Assembly (NCBI GenBank): GCA_001275005.1
Contig: JWZX01001958.1
Coordinates: 1-28,108, forward strand
Direction of reading: 5' to 3'
Length of the DNA stretch: 28,108 nucleotides
Source of the DNA: Chrysochromulina tobinii
Taxonomy: Eukaryota > Haptophyta > Prymnesiales > Chrysochromulinaceae
The position numbers were made by a program, and so were the translations under genes. Below the pieces are notes generated by a model. That model made no database searches. It was not told the DNA's origin and saw only the letters and a program-made list of their open reading frames with translations. Shown piece after piece: positions 25,325 through 28,108 of the stretch. Position 1 is the stretch's first letter. Each line of letters starts with the position of its first letter.

Positions 25325-26923
25325 ATGGCGCTTGTCCCCTCCCTCTCTGCTATCGGCCTCCTGGTCACGCCGATAGCGCACATCGCACCACCGCTGCCCG
25401 AACCTGCCTGCATGGTCGCGTCGCGGCTGGTCGTTTCCAGCACCGCAAAACCAATTGCTTTGCCCACGTCCGACCTGTTCGGGTTCGGCAGTGCCAACAT
25501 GTTGGCGGCAGAGCTGTTCGGGTTCGGCAAGGAGTTCACGGGCTACAAAAATCCGAAGACTGCCGAGCGTGAAGACATAGTTGAGATCCCACCGCCAAAG
25601 ACGGACTTCAAGGAGAAGTACAGCTTGTCGCCCAAAGTCGAGATCGACCTGTCAAAATACTTTGATGTCGAGACGGACGCGGAGAAGGCCGCAAAGGAGA
25701 AGGTGGCTGCAATGGAAAGGAAAAAGGCTGAGGCGTTCGCACGCGAAAACTTGGCGGCTGAGGAGGCGAAGGCTAAGGTCGCGATGGTTGAGAAGCTCGA
25801 AAAGTCTAGCGCGGCTCGAGAGGCGAGGCGCCTCAAGGAGGAGCAGCAGGCCGCCAAGGAAGAGGCTAAGGCCAACGCAGCCGCGGAGCGCGAGGCTGCC
25901 AAGGTGGCGGCCAAGGCGGCAAAAGCCGAGGAAGCCGCGGCCAAGAAGGAGACCGAACCGTCATTCTCGGCACCTTCGCTCTCGATGCCCCAAATCGCGA
26001 TGCCTTCGATGCCAAAGTTCGGTGCGCCCGCGATGCCAAAGTTCGATGCGCCCACGTTCTCGATGCCCAAGATGGAAATGACAAAGGTCGAAATGCCCAA
26101 GCTCGAGGTGCCTACATTGGAGCTTTCCGCGCCTGCGGCGCCTATGCCGCCGCCCGCGCCCGTTGCGCCAACGCCGTCGCCACCGCCGCCCATTGCGTAC
26201 CAGCCCGCCGCCCCTGCACAGCCAAAGCTCGATGCGAGTGCGCTCACGGGCAAATCGTCCTCGGAACTCGAGGCGGACGCGGCTGAGGCCGTGCGCGCTG
26301 GCCGCGCCGAGAGCGACCGCCTGCAGTCGAATGGCGCTGCTGAGAAGGCGGCTGTTCTCCAAGCAGCACAATTGGAAGCGTCCAAGGTGCGCTCTGAGGC
26401 CAAGGCCAAGGCAGACGGCATCACAGGCGCAGCGGACGCTCTCGTCGCCGAGGCCAAGCGTGGTCTGACCGAGGCGAGTCGCGTCAAGGCGGGCTACAGT
26501 ACGAGGCTCGACACGCTGCAGGCCGATCAGGCTGCCAAACAGGTTGAGCTCGATCAGACGTTCTTTCTCAACTTTGGCAAGAAGGGCGAGCTAAAGGATG
26601 CCATCAACGCCCTCAAGAAGGAGGCCAAAGAGGTGAGCAAGCAGCTCGAAGGCGCGGCCAAGGTTGAGGGTAAGGCGCAGGACGCCTTTGACAAGCAGAG
26701 CGAGGCAACAGCCAAGCAAGCTGACGTGGCTGCCAAGGTAGTAGCCGACGCAGTCAAGCAATCCGAAAAGATCGAGGCCGATGCCGCCAAGAAGGCGGAC
26801 AAGATTGTAAGCGACGCGCAAAAGGCGGCGGCGGCGGCAGTCAAGGAGGCGGACAAGGCCGCCGCCACCCTGCGCCGGGCCGCCGCGGTCGCGGCGAAGG
26901 CGGAGGCAAAGCTTGTCAGATGA
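25325..26923 (+). CDS. Ala/Lys/Glu-rich coiled-coil protein, possibly organelle-targeted; family not recognised
   Basis: The frame has 532 codons from an ATG in AAACGATGG context. Residues 1-40 are hydrophobic and acid-poor apart from one Glu, with MALVPSLSAIGLLVTPIAHI, and could be an organelle presequence. A doublet, LFGFGSANMLAAELFGFGKE, lies at 51-70. Residues about 115-208 and 312-530 are long Ala/Lys/Glu helices, predicted coiled coil. Between them lie Met-Pro-Lys repeats (MPKFGAP, AMPKFDAP, MPKMEM, MPKLEVP at about 221-262) and a Pro-rich hinge at 270-300. No enzyme motif is visible, so a structural or scaffolding role is inferred from composition only. It is the sense partner of the divergent (TCAAG)n intergenic region. 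Confidence 0.75.
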   Translation: MALVPSLSAIGLLVTPIAHIAPPLPEPACMVASRLVVSSTAKPIALPTSDLFGFGSANMLAAELFGFGKEFTGYKNPKTAEREDIVEIPPPKTDFKEKYSLSPKVEIDLSKYFDVETDAEKAAKEKVAAMERKKAEAFARENLAAEEAKAKVAMVEKLEKSSAAREARRLKEEQQAAKEEAKANAAAEREAAKVAAKAAKAEEAAAKKETEPSFSAPSLSMPQIAMPSMPKFGAPAMPKFDAPTFSMPKMEMTKVEMPKLEVPTLELSAPAAPMPPPAPVAPTPSPPPPIAYQPAAPAQPKLDASALTGKSSSELEADAAEAVRAGRAESDRLQSNGAAEKAAVLQAAQLEASKVRSEAKAKADGITGAADALVAEAKRGLTEASRVKAGYSTRLDTLQADQAAKQVELDQTFFLNFGKKGELKDAINALKKEAKEVSKQLEGAAKVEGKAQDAFDKQSEATAKQADVAAKVVADAVKQSEKIEADAAKKADKIVSDAQKAAAAAVKEADKAAATLRRAAAVAAKAEAKLVR

Positions 26924-27310
26924 AGCTGGCTGGTGGGTAGCGTGTGCCGCATGGTCGGCCTCGTGCGAGGACATTGGACTGTAGAACAGGATCCTCAAGG
27001 ATAGCACAATGACGTTGCATGTAGCAAGAACACGTGTTCCGAGTCAAGGCAAAGGAGTAGCTCAGCATGGCAACGGCATGGACTTTGCATCGCATGGCAT
27101 GAGGGATCAGGGATGAGGGAGTTGCATTGTGCGTTGTGTGGTTTGTGTGCGCGGTGTGTGCATCTGCGTCCAAGCATCGCCCACGGCGTCCTCTACGTCG
27201 ACAGCGCCGGCTTTGCACCCCGGTTTACGCGACGAAGCGCGGACACCGACCGACGCCGCGACGCCAACCCGACCGAGATCCCTCGAAAAAAGCTGCGACC
27301 GACAACACAC
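26924..27310. other. Convergent 3' spacer
   Basis: This 387-bp stretch between the stops of the coiled-coil gene (plus) and the voltage-sensor gene (minus) has GCATGG/GGGATGAGG-type simple sequence near 27068-27120 and GTGTG-rich sequence near 27128-27165. It presumably holds both 3' UTRs. No gene was supported. Confidence 0.5.
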
Positions 27311-27940
27311 TCATACTTGCCGGCCTTTAGCCGGAGAACTTGCATCCCCACTGTGCCCCTCACACGGCATTTCGTGTTCGCTTCCATCGCCAACAGTGCT
27401 ACTCGCGTCCATGTGAATCTCGAGCTCTCGGCCCTGTGCTCGCTGCATTCGCCCAAAGTTCCGGACCAACACCAGAAGCCGTAGGGCCTGTGCGCCATAT
27501 CTTACGCACAGCACAATCACCTCAACTTCGACGTCCAGCGGTTTCGTCGGGCCGACCACGTGCAGGAAAATGGTTGAGATGCACAGCAACGTGACAAAGA
27601 TGTCAAACACGTTCCATCCCTCGAGCAAGAAGTGGCGGCAACCGCCGGCTGCCAGTGCCCGTGTCATCACTTCGAGGACCATAAAGAGCGTCACTGCACC
27701 GTCAGCAAGCACGAAGATCCAAAATTTGACAGCGTGCCGTAACGGGTAGTCTTTTTCAAGGAGGACCCACACGAGAAGTAGCCCCGACAGAATGAGCGCT
27801 GAAGCGTACAGCGCAGCGTACACGCGAGAGTAATGGACACGATTTGCATAGATGCGAGCCCGCTCACTCCACGTCACGTGCACGCAAGTATCTTCATGGC
27901 TGCTTAAGGCTTCGTGCGAGTACGGGCCCGGCGATGGCAT
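27311..27940 (-). CDS. Stand-alone voltage-sensor-domain (ion-transport-like) membrane protein
   Basis: The frame has 209 codons from the only suitable ATG (27940). Four hydrophobic segments match S1-S4 of a voltage sensor: S1 about 40-61 (VYAALYASALILSGLLLVWV), S2 about 72-95 with Glu90 (FMVLEVMTR), S3 about 105-128 with Asn110 and Asp113 (GWNVFDIFVTLL), and S4 about 140-166 with Arg147, Arg154, Arg160 and Arg164 (ALRLLVLVRNFGRMQ). No pore helix or S5-S6 follows. The tail is hydrophilic. Voltage-sensor-only proteins are known, such as Hv1 proton channels and voltage-sensing phosphatases. The S4 arginines here are not in the regular every-third spacing, so a proton-channel function should not be assumed. 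A (TCAAG)6 array lies about 81 bp upstream of the start. Confidence 0.78.
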   Translation of the reverse strand: MPSPGPYSHEALSSHEDTCVHVTWSERARIYANRVHYSRVYAALYASALILSGLLLVWVLLEKDYPLRHAVKFWIFVLADGAVTLFMVLEVMTRALAAGGCRHFLLEGWNVFDIFVTLLCISTIFLHVVGPTKPLDVEVEVIVLCVRYGAQALRLLVLVRNFGRMQRAQGRELEIHMDASSTVGDGSEHEMPCEGHSGDASSPAKGRQV

Positions 27941-28020
27941 GATCGGCGTCCGGCGTCGCGGCGTCCGACCGATCGATTTCGTTTGGGGGCATGTCGGGGC
28001 GCATTCATAATGAATACCAG

Positions 28021-28050
28021 TCAAGTCAAGTCAAGTCAAGTCAAGTCAAG
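28021..28050. repeat. (TCAAG)6 microsatellite
   Basis: Six perfect TCAAG units lie in the 119-bp gap between the divergent starts at 27940 (minus) and 28060 (plus). They are preceded by CCAG, as is the array near 9705. The last unit ends 10 bp before the plus-strand ATG, so the array may be part of that gene's leader. Confidence 0.95.
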
Positions 28051-28059
28051 TGATTCAAA

Positions 28060-28108
28060 ATGGCGGTCGCCTTTCCGCCGCCTTTGGTGCCCATCGCTGG
28101 CGCGAGCG
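28060..28108 (+). CDS. Possible start of a plus-strand gene, cut by the right edge
   Basis: An ATG in a good eukaryotic context (CAAAATGG) opens a frame reading MAVAFPPPLVPIAGAS before the window ends. Sixteen codons are too few to identify a protein. Support comes from the initiation context and from its placement immediately after the (TCAAG)6 array, divergent from the voltage-sensor gene. Confidence 0.35.
   Translation, partial: MAVAFPPPLVPIAGAS

Overview
The window is nuclear DNA from a GC-rich, flagellated microalga. A haptophyte is my best guess; a pelagophyte or other heterokont alga is the alternative. The reasons are: single-gene units on both strands without operons; a clean GT-AG intron (21485-21571); a pentatricopeptide-repeat protein; nephrocystin-4, a ciliary transition-zone protein; a plastid-type precursor with a signal peptide followed by a transit peptide, as expected for a secondary plastid; and a Cys-rich 'DGG-GSEF...TDC-x2-CGP' module of a kind I associate with haptophyte extracellular proteins. 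There is no bacterial, phage, CRISPR or integron content.

Layout. 1-3943 (minus): one open frame running off the left edge, encoding a Cys-rich module, a CUB-like domain, a Pro-rich linker and 16 tandem FG-GAP/VCBS calcium-binding repeats. 3944-4730: lower-GC spacer with a long-stem inverted repeat. 4731-6146 (plus): PPR-like organellar RNA-binding protein. 6235-9627 (minus): TPR-DUF1769-PH-DUF547 protein. 9628-10663: spacer with a 265-bp element bounded by perfect 19-bp inverted (TCAAG)n repeats. 10664-18482 (minus): NPHP4 homologue of about 2600 residues, broken by one frame change near 14361-14390. 18877-20055 (minus): plastid-targeted J-domain protein. 20322-20747 (plus): small membrane protein, probably mitochondrial, divergent from the J protein. 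21132-22091 (minus): two-exon CTP-dependent lipid/dolichol kinase-like gene. 22403-23245 (minus): zinc-finger plus dual-specificity phosphatase. 23728-24864 (minus): patatin-like lipase whose 3' end is antisense to a ubiquitin fragment (plus, 23770-23931). 25325-26923 (plus): Ala/Lys/Glu coiled-coil protein. 27311-27940 (minus): protein made of a lone voltage-sensor domain. 28060 to the right edge (plus): possible start of another gene.

The genes do not form one pathway; this is ordinary eukaryotic gene order. The most interesting structure outside the genes is the (TCAAG)n family. Arrays lie 80-125 bp upstream of the start codons of three minus-strand genes (9627, 24864, 27940), always in the same orientation to the gene. 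Two of the loci also share a CA/GT-rich block. The other notable items are the antisense ubiquitin fragment, the frame break in NPHP4, the CUB/FG-GAP surface protein and the TPR-DUF1769-PH-DUF547 architecture. Start codons were chosen as ATG only, because the organism is eukaryotic. Introns without an obvious protein-level signature may have been missed.
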